A DNA stretch of 42,015 bases from Lentisphaeria bacterium (GTDB lineage Bacteria; Verrucomicrobiota; Lentisphaeria; Victivallales; Victivallaceae), in NCBI GenBank assembly GCA_017462015.1, contig JAFTRX010000043.1:1-42015 (forward strand), in the 5' to 3' direction. The notes under the pieces are model-generated. The model made no database searches. It was not told the DNA's origin and saw only the letters and a list, made by a program, of their open reading frames with translations. The stretch's first letter is position 1; the number at the start of each line of letters is the position of its first letter. The position numbers and the translations under genes are program-made. Shown in pieces: positions 8,882 to 18,668 of this stretch.

Positions 8882-8910
8882 TTGCAATCACTCTGAACGT
8901 GTGTTATATT
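8882..8910 (+). promoter_or_regulatory. Promoter of the second prepilin gene
   Basis: TTGCAA (8882-8887), 17-nt spacer, TATATT (8905-8910), about 60 nt before the ATG. Bases 8719-8881 hold no gene I can support. Confidence 0.75.
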
Positions 8911-8970
8911 ACACAGCAGAAAAATTTTGTAACGATGTAATGAGCGTTTTTATTAAAGGAGATTTTATTT

Positions 8971-9723
8971 ATGAATGTGAATCGTGGTCGCGCTCCGTAC
9001 GGAGCTTGCAACAATTGTTGCAAGCAATTCACCCTCATTGAATTGTTGGTGGTCATCGCGATTATCGCGATATTGGCGGCGATACTGCTCCCGGCTTTGC
9101 AGAATGCCCGGGAACGGGGGAAAGAGGCTGCCTGCGTGAGCAATCAGAAGCAGATGGGCTCGGCTCTCATGCAGTATACTTCCGATATGGATGGATATAT
9201 TCCCTACCACGTCAAGCCCTCCGGTTCCAACAACTGGACGCGCTGGGGTGCGATGAAATATCTCTTTCCGTCATACAAAATTGCCAGTACCGGTACCCCC
9301 GGCGGCGTGAAGCACAATACCGTTTTCTATTGCCCGAAGTTGTTTATTCCCGCAGATGCGGAAACGCGCGGATACGAATATGATCCGGATACCAAAGGAA
9401 TGATTTTCTATACCTGGCTGGATTACAATACCTTTTGGGGCAACACCGGAAGTCCGAAGATCAGCAAGGTGGTCAGTCCCAGTAAAAAGTTTATGATGGT
9501 CGAAGTTGCCCGGCAGAGTGGCGGTATTGGCAGTACCCGCTACTACTGGAACTACAAAAATGCATTCCCGCATGCGAGAAAGAATAACGTCATCCACTTT
9601 GACGGACACAGTCAGGGGTACACCGAAACACCGCCGTACTTCTATCCGGTCAACACTTATGGTAAGTCGCTGCATAAAATTTATGTGGTTCACTGGAACT
9701 ACGCCAAAGACGTTTATCCTTAA
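8971..9723 (+). CDS. H-X9-DG prepilin-like protein
   Basis: Secreted pilin-like protein (250 aa). ATG at 8971 follows AAAGGAG. The leader [14 protein letters not shown] precedes the processing signal [20 protein letters not shown] (prepilin peptidase would cut before Phe, with Gln rather than Gly at -1). [18 protein letters not shown] follows, the usual start of the mature stalk in planctomycete/Lentisphaerota-type pilins. The C-terminal part has His-X9-Asp-Gly ([15 protein letters not shown]), which defines the family. It is a close paralogue of the preceding gene, with its own promoter and terminator. The biological role of the family is not established. Confidence 0.88.
   Translation: MNVNRGRAPYGACNNCCKQFTLIELLVVIAIIAILAAILLPALQNARERGKEAACVSNQKQMGSALMQYTSDMDGYIPYHVKPSGSNNWTRWGAMKYLFPSYKIASTGTPGGVKHNTVFYCPKLFIPADAETRGYEYDPDTKGMIFYTWLDYNTFWGNTGSPKISKVVSPSKKFMMVEVARQSGGIGSTRYYWNYKNAFPHARKNNVIHFDGHSQGYTETPPYFYPVNTYGKSLHKIYVVHWNYAKDVYP
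8992..9025 (+). repeat. Double palindrome in the leader of the second prepilin
   Basis: Same arrangement as at 7818-7852: GCTCCGTACGGAGC at 8992-9005, overlapping a perfect 22-bp palindrome at 9004-9025. It encodes the same [11 protein letters not shown] leader residues. Confidence 0.9.
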
Positions 9724-9738
9724 TAATTTGTTGAAAAA

Positions 9739-9776
9739 ATCCGGACGTTTGAGATACTCAGGCATCCGGATATTTT
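9739..9776 (+). terminator. Probable terminator after the second prepilin
   Basis: ATCCGGA (9739-9745) pairs with TCCGGAT (9765-9771), with an inner TGAG/CTCA pairing, followed by a short T-rich stretch. The stem is interrupted, so efficiency is uncertain. Confidence 0.55.
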
Positions 9777-9814
9777 GTTGATACGCAAACATAAGTAAGA
9801 AAGAAGGTTTTTTT

Positions 9815-12628
9815 ATGAGGAAGTTGTGTGTATGGTTGGTTGCTGCTGCGGCGTTGTGCCTTTCAGCGGCAAAGCCGGTCGGCTTGTGGCAGGGTAACTC
9901 CTACCAGCGGGTCGGAGAATTGATGCGGCATACGCTGTTCAATCCGCAGTGGACGCAGGATAAACCGGCTTTTGAAGTTATCGGCAAAGTGCGCGATTTC
10001 TCCAAGTATTCTGCGGTGGTACACCTCTATGGATTCAACAATCCGATCATACTCAGAGAGTGGTCGAAAAACGATATTAAAAACGCGGAAAATTATGTCA
10101 GAAACGGCGGCGTGATCCTGTTCATCTTTGACGGTGCGACCAGTGCGAAATCGAATGTTGTCGGCGCGATTGCATCTTTGTTTGGGGCTAAGAGCTTCGG
10201 CGAATTTTCCGGCAAGGCTGAAATCAAAGATTCCGCCTGGGCGGAGTGCGGCAAAGAGCCGCTGGTTTTCAAAAAGATGCTGGGCGGCGATAAATATGTC
10301 ACACTGAAAAATCTCACCTCCGCCAAAATGATTGCCGGTAACGACTCCGGAGCATTGATTGCGGAAAACCGTATCGGCAAGGGCAAAGTTTACTTTATCA
10401 ACGTCCGTCTGACCCATTCAGCGGTCAACTACCGCCGCCCCGGCAGCGGTGCGATCAATGCCGATCTGGATCAGCTTTATCCCTTTGTCAAGAAGTTCCA
10501 CTCCATTCTGATGGCGCAGGATTGCAAGCTGGTCAAAGAGAAGCGGGAGTTGTGGAGCTACGTTCCCACCGGTCCCAAAGTCGTTCACGATGAACATGTC
10601 CAGCCGGAACGTAAAAAGATTGCTTCCAAACGCAAATTTGAAAAGCTTCCCGGCGCGCCGGTCGTGCTTGCTGAAAACGGTGAAGCCAAAGCGCTCTTTA
10701 TGGTCGGCAAAGGTTTGAAAGGCGACGTCTCCAGGCTGGTCCGGGTGGTGAACCTCATCTCCGGAGCGACTATCCCTTATGCTTCGGTTTCTGCGGTGAA
10801 AGCTGCTGACGGCAAGTGGAGATACCGCGGAAAAATCTACGATACCAAAATCATCTATCAGAAAAGCAAGGTTGTCGAAATCACCGCTTCCGGCAATACG
10901 ATCACTATCAAGGCGCCCACGGCGAATATGGGTATTCAGACTCTGTTGCGGGAAGCGATGGGATATCATGTCTTGTGGCCGGGGGATTGCGGCGAAGTTT
11001 ATACCAAAAACAAAGACATCAAATTCGAGCCCTTCAAGTTGACCGATGCGCCGTTCTTCAAGCAGCGTAAAATCCGAAACGCCATGGTTCGTAAAAGCTT
11101 CCCGTGGAAAGGACCCGATGGTAAAGTTGTCCGTCTGCCCTACGAAAAGATCACCGATACCGGTATCTACGGTTTTGACCCCCGCGAAGTGCATGGTCTG
11201 CGCAAAGAGCATGGCGGCAACTGGTATGCCTCCAAACGTTTCGGAACGCAGGAACGCAAGAGCGCCGGAGGCGGTACGTTCTATAACTGGAAAAGCCGCT
11301 TTATGAAAAGCAAGCCGGAGTACTTTGCATTGCAGTTCAACGGTACGCGTATCCAGAGAACGCACCACGTCCGTATCTGCAAATCCAATCCGGATGTCAT
11401 CAAGCAGACCATCAGCGATGCCAGAAAAACTCTTGACAAGCGCAAGGATGTCACTGTTTACAGTGTTTCTCCCTGCGATGGCAGTTACGATACCTTCTGC
11501 AAATGTGCCAACTGCCGCGCCTGGGATCCCAGCGATGCTCCCAAAGGGGCGACCCGGGTCTTCCTCGGTCGCAACCGTCCGATGTTCCGTTATGTCGGTT
11601 CTACTGACCGGGTGTTCCGTTTCACCTGTGAAGTTGCCAAAGAACTCAAGAAGTCCCATCCGAATGTGAAAGTGGGTTATCTTGCCTATGCCGGTTATCT
11701 GTCACCGCCGAAATATTACCGGGATTATCCGGACAATCTGGCCATCACCTTTGTCGGATTGCAGTATCTCAACCGCAAATCTATGGAGCGTGACCGGCAG
11801 TATTGGAAGTTCTGGGCGCGGGTCAGTGATGAGCTTATCCTCCGTCCCAACCACCTGCTGGGCGGCGGCGGGTTCCCCTTGCTCTACATGCATGAAATGG
11901 GTAAGGACTTGCGTTACTGTGCTGAAACCGGTATGGTCGGCAGCGATTACGACAGTCTGGTACATCACTGGGCGACCAATGGCCTCAACTATTATGTGCT
12001 GGCGGAGATGTTGTGGGATCCGTCTCAGAGCGTGGATGATATCATCGACAACTATTGCCGCCTCGGCTTCGGCAAAGGCGCCCAAGCGATGAAGAAGTAC
12101 TTCCTCCACTGCGAAAAGTTGACCGGCAAATTTGCGGAAACCAGCGGAGTCACCATCGAGCAGGTCGAAGATTTGACCGTTGAAAAACGGGAATCGCTTA
12201 TCTCCCGGTTCAGACGGATATTTACTCCGGCTGAAATGGAAAAACTTGCCGGATATCTTAAAGAGGCGCGGGAACTTACTGAAGAAGGTTCCATGGAGCG
12301 CCGCCGGGTGGAATTCATCACCACCGGATATGCGTTCACCAAAGACCGGTTGGATTTTGCTGAAAAGTTTGCCAAAGCCGGAAGCCGTGCGGAGAAGCTG
12401 AAACTTTCCGAAGAACAGCGGCAGTATTGGTGGAAGCTGTACAAAGAGCATCCGTTTGCGGTCAGTATTCCGGGATTGTTCCGCAGTCAGTATCTGGGTT
12501 ACTGGCGCCATGCCGGATGGAAGGCTCCGAAATTCATGGAAACTCCCTCCGGGGAAGGTGAAAAGGCGGTCAAAAAGCCCGCTCCCCGGAAGAAAGCTCC
12601 GCGCAAAAAGCAGATCAAGCAGAAATAA
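9815..12628 (+). CDS. Secreted DUF4838 protein, probably glycan-active
   Basis: Large exported protein (937 aa). Residues 1-19 form a signal peptide (MRKLCVWLVAAAALCLSAA). The first about 240 residues contain GGVILFIFDG and GKGKVYFIN, resembling a glutamine-amidotransferase-like or trehalose-utilisation-like fold. From about 280 there is an alpha-glucuronidase-like N-terminal domain (GAPVVLAENGEAKALFMVGK, LREAMGYHVLWPGDCGEVY). A DUF4838 region follows, with the Cys pair CKCANCRAWDPSD. The C-terminus is Lys/Arg-rich. DUF4838 proteins are common in Lentisphaerota, Planctomycetota and Bacteroidota near carbohydrate-degradation genes; catalytic activity is unproven. ATG at 9815 follows AGAAAGAAGG. 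It is followed by a strong terminator. Confidence 0.8.
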   Translation: MRKLCVWLVAAAALCLSAAKPVGLWQGNSYQRVGELMRHTLFNPQWTQDKPAFEVIGKVRDFSKYSAVVHLYGFNNPIILREWSKNDIKNAENYVRNGGVILFIFDGATSAKSNVVGAIASLFGAKSFGEFSGKAEIKDSAWAECGKEPLVFKKMLGGDKYVTLKNLTSAKMIAGNDSGALIAENRIGKGKVYFINVRLTHSAVNYRRPGSGAINADLDQLYPFVKKFHSILMAQDCKLVKEKRELWSYVPTGPKVVHDEHVQPERKKIASKRKFEKLPGAPVVLAENGEAKALFMVGKGLKGDVSRLVRVVNLISGATIPYASVSAVKAADGKWRYRGKIYDTKIIYQKSKVVEITASGNTITIKAPTANMGIQTLLREAMGYHVLWPGDCGEVYTKNKDIKFEPFKLTDAPFFKQRKIRNAMVRKSFPWKGPDGKVVRLPYEKITDTGIYGFDPREVHGLRKEHGGNWYASKRFGTQERKSAGGGTFYNWKSRFMKSKPEYFALQFNGTRIQRTHHVRICKSNPDVIKQTISDARKTLDKRKDVTVYSVSPCDGSYDTFCKCANCRAWDPSDAPKGATRVFLGRNRPMFRYVGSTDRVFRFTCEVAKELKKSHPNVKVGYLAYAGYLSPPKYYRDYPDNLAITFVGLQYLNRKSMERDRQYWKFWARVSDELILRPNHLLGGGGFPLLYMHEMGKDLRYCAETGMVGSDYDSLVHHWATNGLNYYVLAEMLWDPSQSVDDIIDNYCRLGFGKGAQAMKKYFLHCEKLTGKFAETSGVTIEQVEDLTVEKRESLISRFRRIFTPAEMEKLAGYLKEARELTEEGSMERRRVEFITTGYAFTKDRLDFAEKFAKAGSRAEKLKLSEEQRQYWWKLYKEHPFAVSIPGLFRSQYLGYWRHAGWKAPKFMETPSGEGEKAVKKPAPRKKAPRKKQIKQK

Positions 12629-12653
12629 ACATCAGACGAAAGAGGTCAGAAGA

Positions 12654-12686
12654 CTGCTGCAAAACGTGGTTTTGCAGCAGTTTTGC
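12654..12686 (+). terminator. Intrinsic terminator after the DUF4838 gene
   Basis: CTGCTGCAAAAC (12654-12665), loop GTG, GTTTTGCAGCAG (12669-12680): a perfect 12-bp stem followed by TTTT. A similar stem follows the PEP carboxykinase gene. Confidence 0.9.
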
Positions 12687-12738
12687 TTTCCGTTCTTCTC
12701 TGCCGCACGAGAAAAAGCAGAAAATTTTGTAAATTCAC

Positions 12739-12767
12739 TTGCAAAATGCACTGTGTTGCGCTATATT
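12739..12767 (+). promoter_or_regulatory. Promoter of tRNA-Thr
   Basis: TTGCAA (12739-12744), 17-nt spacer, TATATT (12762-12767), 22 nt before the tRNA. Confidence 0.8.
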
Positions 12768-12789
12768 TTCTATAGCTAAAGCGTGATGT

Positions 12790-12865
<76 letters not shown>

Positions 12866-12932
12866 TTCCTCTTTGCGTGGTGGTTTGTGCGGCGGAAAAG
12901 TTGCCGCTGGACACAAAAAAGCGGATGCGCTC

Positions 12933-12961
12933 TTGACAACACATTGAGAGTCGCCTACAAT
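12933..12961 (+). promoter_or_regulatory. Promoter of the pseudopilin operon
   Basis: TTGACA (12933-12938), 17-nt spacer, TACAAT (12956-12961). The 5' leader before ATG 12989 would be about 20 nt. Confidence 0.8.
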
Positions 12962-12988
12962 GTTAAAAATTAAACTTTGGACGACAAA

Positions 12989-13714
12989 ATGAAGCCAATT
13001 AAGAGCCGTTTTACTTTAGTTGAAATGCTGGCAGTCGTCGCCATCGCCAGTATATTGATAGCGTTGATAACGCCGTCTGTGCAGAAAATGCTGTTCGGCA
13101 ACAAGGTCGATCAGTGTACCTCCAATTTGAAGCTTGCCTTGGAGCAGGCACAATCCAAAGCCGTGGCATCGCGCAAATATGTCGCGCTTATTCTCCCGAC
13201 AGACCATTCCAACGCCGATGCCAAGATGAAAACTTACTGCAAAAGCGGTTACCGCATGGCGTTTGTCAAAAAAGATGGTGAAACCTACAAATTTGCCAAC
13301 TGGATTCCCGGCAGTGAGTGGAAAAATCCCAACAACGGCGCGATGCTGGCAAATATCACTGCCGATTCTCCCGGAGATACCGCAAGTACGCGTGAAGCGT
13401 GGGCGGAAACGGTCAAAGGAAATATGACTCCGGCGAAGGTCAAGGGGAAACCTGTAAAATTGAGTGATATTGACCTCGGTGGAGTTTCCGATCCGGATTT
13501 TGAAGCGCTGGGCAGCGAAAGTTCCAAGAGTTGTGCGATTATTTTCAGTCCCTACGGCGGAATCGTGAACAATGATCAGCCGCTGTACTTTACCGTGACC
13601 GAATGTAAGTATAACGGTTCTGATTATGAGTTGGAAAATACGGACAACTTTCTGGTGTTGAAACTCAATGCCATTACCGGCCGGATCACCTACTTTGACC
13701 CCTACGCCGAGTAA
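12989..13714 (+). CDS. Minor pseudopilin, GspH/FimT-like
   Basis: Membrane-anchored pseudopilin (241 aa) with a short leader MKPIKSR and the signal FTLVEMLAVVAIASILIALI, carrying Glu5 of the mature form. A GspH-like segment follows (NLKLALEQAQSKAVASRKYVALIL). It is likely a minor component of a type II secretion or type IV pilus-like fibre. ATG 12989 fits the pilin leader; an upstream in-frame TTG at 12977 would add four residues. It is the first of four genes with 14-bp gaps or overlaps. The assignment to GspH rests on position and the N-terminal half only. Confidence 0.8.
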   Translation: MKPIKSRFTLVEMLAVVAIASILIALITPSVQKMLFGNKVDQCTSNLKLALEQAQSKAVASRKYVALILPTDHSNADAKMKTYCKSGYRMAFVKKDGETYKFANWIPGSEWKNPNNGAMLANITADSPGDTASTREAWAETVKGNMTPAKVKGKPVKLSDIDLGGVSDPDFEALGSESSKSCAIIFSPYGGIVNNDQPLYFTVTECKYNGSDYELENTDNFLVLKLNAITGRITYFDPYAE

Positions 13715-13728
13715 GCTGAGGAGGATAG

Positions 13729-14442
13729 ATGATGAAAAAAAGATTGAGACGCAACAACTTCAACATGGTTGAAATCATGCTGGCGGTGATCGTTATAGCG
13801 CTGGGTATCGCCGGGACGTTTGTGCTGTTCCCGGTCGGCTTGAATGCCAACAAGGATGCTACCGCTGAAAACAGTATCGCCGATATTGCCGAATATGTCA
13901 CCGCCTTCGTGCGCGCGCAATGCATGACCGGCGGAATTTCCAGCAATGCCGGAAATCCGTTTGCCACAGATGCATCCGCGTTGAGTTCCGTTTTCTGTGA
14001 CAAAGATACCACGGTCGCAGACCCGGTCGATGTGGATAATTTGAGTGGAAGCAACTGGAAAGCCGCCAGCGGCAGCAGCAGTGATTCTGTTGATTTGGCG
14101 AAAGATGCCTTGCTTAAACACAGCAACGGAATATATTTGTACCGGCAGTTTTCCGGTCCGGCAACAGAACCGTATGTTGATTTTTCTGCCATCGCGCGGG
14201 TTTATATTGACAAATCGGCAAGCGATGCATCCGGGTTCGGAGAAGAATATTTTATCGACATAACCGGTGTTGATAAACAGTATAAAAGCTTGAGCGGCGT
14301 TGAGATCCGTAAGTTTCTCATCCCGGTGGTGTTGGAACTCAGCTGGCCGGCAACCGTGCCGGAACTTGAACGGGAAAAACGTTATTTCCGCTTCGAGATT
14401 TTCAATAATCAATATGAAATTTCCAAAGATACCGCATTGTGA
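13729..14442 (+). CDS. Minor pseudopilin, GspI/PilV-like
   Basis: Second pseudopilin of the operon (237 aa). The leader MMKKRLRRNN precedes FNMVEIMLAVIVIALGIAGT, a prepilin signal with conserved Glu. A Ser/Ala-rich soluble domain follows without recognisable catalytic motifs. GAGGAGG lies just upstream of ATG 13729 (a second ATG follows at 13732). Its place between an H-like and a J-like gene suggests the GspI role. In known systems H/I/J/K pseudopilins form the tip of the secretion pseudopilus. Confidence 0.75.
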   Translation: MMKKRLRRNNFNMVEIMLAVIVIALGIAGTFVLFPVGLNANKDATAENSIADIAEYVTAFVRAQCMTGGISSNAGNPFATDASALSSVFCDKDTTVADPVDVDNLSGSNWKAASGSSSDSVDLAKDALLKHSNGIYLYRQFSGPATEPYVDFSAIARVYIDKSASDASGFGEEYFIDITGVDKQYKSLSGVEIRKFLIPVVLELSWPATVPELEREKRYFRFEIFNNQYEISKDTAL

Positions 14443-14456
14443 ACGGGAGGACAGTT

Positions 14457-15266
14457 ATGAAAAAATATGGTGTTAAAAAATCCCGTTTCACGCTGGTCGA
14501 ACTTCTGGTCGCCATGGGTATCTTCTGCTTGCTGTTGATGGTTTCAATGCAGATTTTCGGTGGCGCGCAAAGGCTGTGGGTCAGTTCCGAGCAGAAAAAT
14601 AACGTCTTTGCCGCCGCGCGAACTTCCATGGAGTTTGTTGCCAGCCGGATCCAGGCAAATGCATACAGCGAAGAGATGCCGTTTATGCTTTATGACAAAA
14701 AGACGGTAAATTCAGTCAGTCATTACGAAAAGATATTTTTTCCGACTGTGATGCCGATGAACCGCAAGGACAATTCCGGTGTGGAGCGGGATAAATACAG
14801 CTTGCGTTTTGCCGGATTTTTGCTGAACGAAGATGGTGTGCTGGAAATGCGGATATTTTCCGATGAACAAAGTACCAATTATCTCCGTTATCTTCCGCCG
14901 TACCGCCGGGGAAAATCTCCCGATTACAATACGGCGCGCACCTACATCAAAGGAAAAATCGAAAATCCCGGTTCCGGTAAGGAGCATAACAAAATCGAGA
15001 TCGCTGAATTTGTGACCTCTTTCCGGCTTATTCCCTATAATACCAACTCCGCAGATGCCAAAGAGCCGGTGAGCAAAGACACCTCTTCCGGAGAGCATTG
15101 GACTCCGCCGTATCTTTTGGAAATCGAGATTTCCATGTTGGATACCAGAGCGAATTACAGCAAATGGAAAACTGCCTCTGCGGATGAAAAAAAAGAGATC
15201 GAACAGGAGTCCGGCTATACCTTCCGGCGTGCGGTTTTACTGGGTGACAGGAGGAACAGAGAATGA
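14457..15266 (+). CDS. Minor pseudopilin, GspJ-like
   Basis: Pseudopilin (269 aa) with leader MKKYGVKKSR and signal FTLVELLVAMGIFCLLLMVS. FGGAQRLWVSSEQKNNVFAAARTSMEFVASRIQ follows, in the style of GspJ/PilW proteins (shown here only as the region about 30-62). I chose ATG 14457 because GGGAGGA lies 6 nt upstream; an in-frame GTG at 14439 overlaps the previous stop and lacks a site. The C-terminus overlaps the next gene by 4 bp (ATGA), which implies translational coupling. Confidence 0.78.
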   Translation: MKKYGVKKSRFTLVELLVAMGIFCLLLMVSMQIFGGAQRLWVSSEQKNNVFAAARTSMEFVASRIQANAYSEEMPFMLYDKKTVNSVSHYEKIFFPTVMPMNRKDNSGVERDKYSLRFAGFLLNEDGVLEMRIFSDEQSTNYLRYLPPYRRGKSPDYNTARTYIKGKIENPGSGKEHNKIEIAEFVTSFRLIPYNTNSADAKEPVSKDTSSGEHWTPPYLLEIEISMLDTRANYSKWKTASADEKKEIEQESGYTFRRAVLLGDRRNRE

Positions 15267-18200
15267 AAAAACGAGTTGAAGAACGTGGTGTAGCGCTGCT
15301 TTTTGCGCTGGGAATGTTGACTTTGCTTCTGGTGACCGGAATGGCGTTTGTCGCCAATGCGTTGAGTGCCAGAAAAGTCGCCGCCAACAACAGCGCGCGT
15401 ACACAGGCGCGGATGTTCGCTCAGAGTGCGCTTAACCGGGTCGTGGCATCGATCATGATGTACCAGTATCAGGTGCAGAAAGGAGTCGGCGAGTTCCCGG
15501 AAAACTTTGATTGTGTCCAGAGCTACGGAAAAGTTGACACCGGTTCGGGTACTGCAGTGGAGGTCAAAGACGGCTTGCGAACAGCCGATCCGGATACTTC
15601 TTTGATGACACTGCCGGAAGATAATACGGTCGTTGCCAAAAATATTGCCCGCCAGTTCAATCAGACACTTGCAAGTGATGATTGGGATGGCAGTTGGGTA
15701 TATTTTTACAACAGCTGTGACACCGCCGATGTTGACCGTAAAATCATCGGACGTGCTGCGTGGAAGGTCGTCTCCCATTCGCCGCAGATCCTTGCTCCGG
15801 TGTTTTTGAGTGGACACCTCCCTACCGACGGTACCCCCAACTGGTATCCGTCCAATTACCGGATGGGACGGGAGATTGATGAAGTCTTCTCCCAGTATTC
15901 CAATTCGATTTTTGCCAATATCACAACCAAGGTTCCTGCCAATTCGGACAAGTTCCAAATGCAGAATTATGAGGCAGTTTTCAACGCACTCGGCATTTCT
16001 GACAATGTCCAGAAGCGATGGATTGAAAAATGGTTTGTTCCCGATACCGAAAGCGAAGATTCTCTTTCCGACCCGACAGAGATCGTGCCGGAAGTGTACT
16101 CCTATCGTACCGGCGGGAAAAATGTTCAGCTTCTGCGGTTCAATATTTCCGAAATCTTGAAAGATGATTTGTCCAAGTACGGTTCCGGAATAACCACAAC
16201 TTCCGATTCGTGGTATGCCCGGTTCGGCATAAACAGCACTTCCGGAGATGTGAAAGGCAATAATGAAGCTTTTCTGAACGATAAATTCACCATCGATTCC
16301 CCCAAGGCGGCGATGGATGATGAATTTGATTACAAACTTGAAGCGAATGAACGTCCCAGTCTGCCCTTCCTGCGCCGTATCGGCAATGTCGATGATGACA
16401 AGCCGACCTTCTCTTCGGTTGCGGATTGGAGAAAGCAGATTGCTGCCAACTTCAACGATTATTGCGATGCTGACAGCGTTCCCACTTCCGATGTGTCGGC
16501 AAAAGAGTGGATGAACGACTTGACTTTTGGTACTGACGGCAAGCCGCTCAATCAGCCGAAATTCACCGGTAATGAAAAGACTCCCTATATTTATGAGTTG
16601 GGTTTCAATATGGCTATCCACCCGGGAACCGATACTGCGGTCAACTCCAGCAAAACCGGGATCGAGTTTGAAGAGCTTACCGGTACCGGTGTTTTTGAAA
16701 AGAGTCCGTATATCTGGCTTACCACCGATGCCATTGTGAAACTGGCGAATATTTACCCCTTTGATCCTACCGGTTTTGATGAGTTTACCGCCGGTGTCGA
16801 TCTGGGTAAAATAGAGGTCGATTTCAAACCGACTCATATTTCACTCAACTTTACCTACGAACTTGACGGGGTGCCGACTTCTGTCGAACTCAAGCAGAAA
16901 GAGATTCCGGAAAGTATGGCTTTCAGTACCGGCAAAATTTCCATCGACGGCAAAGAATACGGTACTTTGAAACTTACAACTGCCGCTGATCAGTTGAAGA
17001 ATACCGATGGGAAAAACACTTATCCGCTGTTGATAAGTGAAGAAAACTCCATGATCGCCCACAAGGCAAAACGTGCCACTTTGAACGGCAATCTCTCTTT
17101 CAAACTGGATGAAGATGTGTTGAAAGATCTGGTGACCATCCCTGTCGGTGCCAAGTTGACCAAGTTCACGCTTACGGTCGATGCGGTTGAAATTTCCCGG
17201 GTTTCGGTTCAGGTCAACCGGGTTTACCTGTCCGGAAAACAGACCGCCGTTCCCGCCACTGAGATCGGATTGGATTATGTCCGCGCTTTTGCCAATGCGG
17301 TGGAGTGGAAAGCTGATACCGCAAGCGGCATTGCCACTGCCAAAATTCCGTTGCAGGAAGGAACCAACATCCCCGGTATCCTTATCGGCGGAGTGCGTAA
17401 CTACGATCCCCGGCAGAATCTCAACTCCGGTGACTGGTATCAGAAACTTGACGTTTTTGCGGTGCTGAACTGCATCAAGCGCAAGAACGATACCACCGTT
17501 GCCAAAGTCCTGCCGGAATTGCACAATGTTATGAGTGTTGACAACGACGGCAAAGGATTGGTCAATCAGGCAACCAGTTTTGACAGCGGCAAGGATGCTG
17601 CCAATTTGCTTTTCCGTCCCTATCCGGAAACGGGAGATGATGCTTTGCGTGACCTTGAGCGCACCGCTGAACCCGGATGGACCGATGCAGAAGCGGGAGC
17701 TGATGCCACCAAACATATTTCCACCGCGTTTATCCGCAACGCGCCGATGATGAGCCCGTGGGAGATCGGTTTTATCCATCGCGGTGTCCGTTGGCAGACC
17801 ATCAACATCCGCACGGCATGTGATCCGGAAAATAACAGCAATGCAATCACGCTTTCCGGGCACGCCCCCCATGATAACAAATGGGATATGGCTGGAACCG
17901 GATATGAAAAAGGTGACGGTGCCATTCTGGACCAGATCAAAATGACCGACAAGTGCGCCACTTACGGTAAGATAAACGTCAACCGTCTGCGTAAAAATGA
18001 TCCGATGTTCGAGCAGAACAAAGATGCCAACAATATCCCGTTGGATGAACATATTGCCCGTGCGTTGTTCACCAATATTTCTTGCGGTCAGACGGTAAAT
18101 AACCTTTATCTGATTTCCAAACGTAACGGAGACGGAGACTTTGATGTTACACAAACTGCGAATGGAACAAAAATCACCACGTTCAGCGGATTTGATACTC

Positions 18201-18664
18201 TGACGGCGAGCCGTTCAGCACATACCAGCCGCGCACAGTTTGTCGATTGGGCGGCGGGAAAATTGGAAACAGCTTTCGGTTCCTGTACGCCCGATGATAC
18301 GGATGCTGCGCAGGAGGAGATCATCGGTAAGGTCGTCAACTTGATTTGCGCGGAAAACACCAGTCCCAGCCAGGTTCAGGTTGTGGTGGTGGCACAAGCT
18401 ATCCGTGATGTCGCCGGAATGCAGTTCCGCAAAGTTTCTGATACCAGTAAATATTCCGGAACTGGAGTCAGCGCTGACAGTGCCAGCGACAATATCAAAA
18501 AAGAGTGTGATTTCGGCAAGTTCGATTATGCGCAAAGCAGTGGTGGTTATGAAGAAAATATTTACTTTGACGAAATAACCGGTGAAGTAAAGATGCTTGT
18601 GACCATCGAGCGCAATATCAACACTGGACGTATGGTCATTCGCCGCATTGATTATCTGGAGTAA
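15263..18664 (+). CDS. Very large GspK/PilX-like minor pseudopilin
   Basis: 1133-residue protein with a pilin-like N-terminus. MKKRVEERG is followed by VALLFALGMLTLLLVTGMAF, a hydrophobic stretch as in GspK/PilX, which lack the usual Glu5. ARKVAANNSARTQARMFAQSAL follows. The rest is a long soluble region rich in Asp, Thr and Asn. It is predicted to be extracytoplasmic and has no motif I recognise. Typical GspK is about 300-350 aa, so this one is three times longer. ATG 15263 follows AGGAGGAACAGAGA. It is the last gene of the operon. It probably caps a pseudopilus; the extra length may be a surface or adhesion domain, which is inference. Confidence 0.75.
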   Translation: MKKRVEERGVALLFALGMLTLLLVTGMAFVANALSARKVAANNSARTQARMFAQSALNRVVASIMMYQYQVQKGVGEFPENFDCVQSYGKVDTGSGTAVEVKDGLRTADPDTSLMTLPEDNTVVAKNIARQFNQTLASDDWDGSWVYFYNSCDTADVDRKIIGRAAWKVVSHSPQILAPVFLSGHLPTDGTPNWYPSNYRMGREIDEVFSQYSNSIFANITTKVPANSDKFQMQNYEAVFNALGISDNVQKRWIEKWFVPDTESEDSLSDPTEIVPEVYSYRTGGKNVQLLRFNISEILKDDLSKYGSGITTTSDSWYARFGINSTSGDVKGNNEAFLNDKFTIDSPKAAMDDEFDYKLEANERPSLPFLRRIGNVDDDKPTFSSVADWRKQIAANFNDYCDADSVPTSDVSAKEWMNDLTFGTDGKPLNQPKFTGNEKTPYIYELGFNMAIHPGTDTAVNSSKTGIEFEELTGTGVFEKSPYIWLTTDAIVKLANIYPFDPTGFDEFTAGVDLGKIEVDFKPTHISLNFTYELDGVPTSVELKQKEIPESMAFSTGKISIDGKEYGTLKLTTAADQLKNTDGKNTYPLLISEENSMIAHKAKRATLNGNLSFKLDEDVLKDLVTIPVGAKLTKFTLTVDAVEISRVSVQVNRVYLSGKQTAVPATEIGLDYVRAFANAVEWKADTASGIATAKIPLQEGTNIPGILIGGVRNYDPRQNLNSGDWYQKLDVFAVLNCIKRKNDTTVAKVLPELHNVMSVDNDGKGLVNQATSFDSGKDAANLLFRPYPETGDDALRDLERTAEPGWTDAEAGADATKHISTAFIRNAPMMSPWEIGFIHRGVRWQTINIRTACDPENNSNAITLSGHAPHDNKWDMAGTGYEKGDGAILDQIKMTDKCATYGKINVNRLRKNDPMFEQNKDANNIPLDEHIARALFTNISCGQTVNNLYLISKRNGDGDFDVTQTANGTKITTFSGFDTLTASRSAHTSRAQFVDWAAGKLETAFGSCTPDDTDAAQEEIIGKVVNLICAENTSPSQVQVVVVAQAIRDVAGMQFRKVSDTSKYSGTGVSADSASDNIKKECDFGKFDYAQSSGGYEENIYFDEITGEVKMLVTIERNINTGRMVIRRIDYLE

Positions 18665-18668
18665 GCGG

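Noticed and set aside
15215-16837. 540-codon minus-strand frame
   Set aside because: Antisense to the GspK-like gene, which has a pilin N-terminus, a ribosome site and operon context.
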